A stretch of 64,000 bases of DNA from Ptiloglossa arizonensis (Eukaryota > Arthropoda > Insecta > Hymenoptera > Colletidae): the NCBI RefSeq assembly GCF_051014685.1, contig NW_027478720.1, forward strand, positions 186,001-250,000, in the 5' to 3' direction. Under the pieces are notes generated by a model. That model did no database searches, had not been told where the DNA came from, and was given only the letters and a program-made list of their open reading frames with translations. This document shows positions 63,030 to 64,000 of the stretch, in pieces. The first letter of the stretch is position 1. The number at the start of each line of letters is the position of its first letter. The position numbers were made by a program, and so were the translations under genes.

Positions 63030-64000
63030 TGGATTTAAGAAACGCTTGAGAAACTCAAAATTTTCGCAGTTCTGATGCTCGACACGAATAAATGGAACGG
63101 CCTAGGGGAAAACTACACATACCGTTGTAATCGGGCGAATTTCTACTTTCAGAAGCAACAGAAATTTTGCGGATTGGTCAATCCGTTCGCGAGATATGGC
63201 AGTTTGGAGGTAAGAAACGCTTAAGAAACTCAAAATTTTCGCAGTTCTGATGCTCGAAACGAATAACTGGAACGGCCTAGGGGAAAACTACTCATACCGT
63301 TGTAATCGGGCGAGTCTCTACTTTCAGATGCAACAGAAATTTTGCGGATTGGTCAATCCGTTCGCGAGATATGGCAGTTTGGAGGTAAGAAACGCTTGAG
63401 AAACTCAAAATTTGCGCAGTTCTGATGCTTGAAACGAATAACTAGAACCGCCTAGGGGAGAAGTACGCATACCGTTATAATCGGGCGAGTTTCTACTTTC
63501 AGATGCAACAGAAATTTTGCGGATTGATCAATCCGTTCGCGAGATATGGCAGTTTGGAGGTAAGAAACGCTTGAGAAACTCAAAATTTTCGCAGTTCTGA
63601 TGATCGAAACGAATGACTAGAACGGCCTAAGGGAAAAGTACGCATACCGATGTAATCGGGCGTGTTTCTACTTTCAGATGCAACAGAAATTTTGCGGATT
63701 GGTCGATCCGTTAGCGAGATATGGCAGTTTGGAAGTAAGAAACGCTTGAGAAACTCAAAATTTTCGCAGTTCTGATGCTCGAAACGAATAACTAGAAACG
63801 CCTAGGGGAAAACTACACATACCGTTGTAATCGGGTGAGTTTCTACTATTAGATGCAACAGAAATTTTGCGGATTGAACAATCCGTGAGCGAGATATGGC
63901 AGTTTGGAGATAAGAAACGCTTGAGAAACTCAAAATTTTCGCAGTTCTGAGGCTCGAAACGAATGACTAGAACGGCCTAGGGGAGAAGTACGCATACCGT
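63030..64000 (+). repeat. Distal HOR, partial unit running off the window end
   Basis: Follows the 11-monomer order through the GATGATCGAAAC monomer (near 63,600), then passes directly to the GTTTCTACTATTAG monomer near 63,840 without the CACTTCTG and GTGCCCATACC monomers. The array continues beyond the window. Confidence 0.9.

Larger units (their letters stand above)
1..64000 (+). repeat. 175-bp satellite DNA array, about 366 head-to-tail monomers
   Basis: The same 175-bp unit recurs from the first base to the last, all in one orientation, with both array ends outside the window. Register can be followed through the anchor TCCGTTCGCGAG, which starts at 1, 176, 351, 526 and so on. Monomers differ at a limited set of positions that recur in combinations, giving distinct monomer types and higher-order repeats. 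A few monomers are 174 or 177 bp. My consensus has 75 G+C of 175 and 12 CpG. Tandem satellites of 150-180 bp with higher-order structure are typical of eukaryotic centromeres and pericentromeres; assigning this array to a centromere is inference, and the species and family name are unknown to me. I saw no transposable element, gene or unique spacer anywhere in it. Confidence 0.98.

Noticed and set aside
1..64000. CRISPR array
   Set aside because: There is no short repeat separated by unique spacers. The whole 175-bp unit repeats and all of it is similar between copies.
1..64000. Tandem-repeat domain gene such as a large surface or structural protein
   Set aside because: The unit is not a multiple of three, one-base indels are tolerated, and every frame has regular stops.
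1..64000. Ribosomal DNA spacer, 5S RNA or tRNA cluster
   Set aside because: I see no rRNA-like stretch, no tRNA fold with A and B boxes, and no unit that alternates between conserved RNA and variable spacer.
1..64000. Telomeric or simple-sequence repeat
   Set aside because: The CCTAGGGG motif looks slightly telomere-like but occurs once per monomer and is not tandem at short scale.

Overview
The whole 64 kb window is one uninterrupted tandem satellite DNA array. A monomer of 175 bp (for example 1-175, 176-350, 351-525) is repeated head to tail about 366 times, always in the same orientation. I see no unique sequence, gene, RNA gene, transposon insertion, inversion or microsatellite break. 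A uniform monomer near the nucleosome repeat length, nested higher-order repeats (HORs) and the absence of genes point to eukaryotic heterochromatin, most likely a centromeric or pericentromeric array. A plant or animal host is plausible. I do not recognise the monomer family and make no species call. A consensus I built by eye is about 43% GC, with 12 CpG per monomer (about 8 expected from base composition). Many of the variants that separate monomer types look like C-to-T or G-to-A changes at CpG.

Layout. 1-4,750: 7-monomer (1,225 bp) HOR copies plus an 11-monomer duplication. 4,751-8,905: a mosaic whose monomers carry a cluster of one-base homopolymer deletions. 8,120-14,425: a large duplication, 21 monomers in one copy and 16 in the other; the difference is an extra 5-monomer tandem copy. 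14,426-15,815: transition, with a one-monomer duplication running just past it. 15,815-21,460: 7-monomer repeats; its first 2.4 kb recurs exactly 100 monomers (17,500 bp) downstream. 21,461-33,360: the most regular part, three successive HOR copies of 24, 26 and 18 monomers. 33,361-37,320: a fourth, partial copy and mosaic. 37,321-46,900: shorter 8-, 17-, 18- and 4-monomer duplications in more diverged monomers. 46,900-53,000: an older copy of the distal HOR and a 7-monomer tandem duplication. 51,651-64,000: an 11-monomer (1,925 bp) HOR with 15-, 18- and 10-monomer length variants. From about 8,900 to 38,100 the 175-bp register is never broken. Indels occur only in the flanking parts.

Nothing here works as a gene set. 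Open frames up to 117 codons exist only because the monomer has few stops on the minus strand. 175 is not divisible by 3, so no frame continues across monomers. Signals worth a second look are a conserved 16-bp dyad at each monomer junction with one apparently compensated double change, a hypervariable window beside it, the recorded history of nested duplications, and a probable local assembly-quality artefact at 5.1-7.6 kb. I found no evidence of a new protein system.
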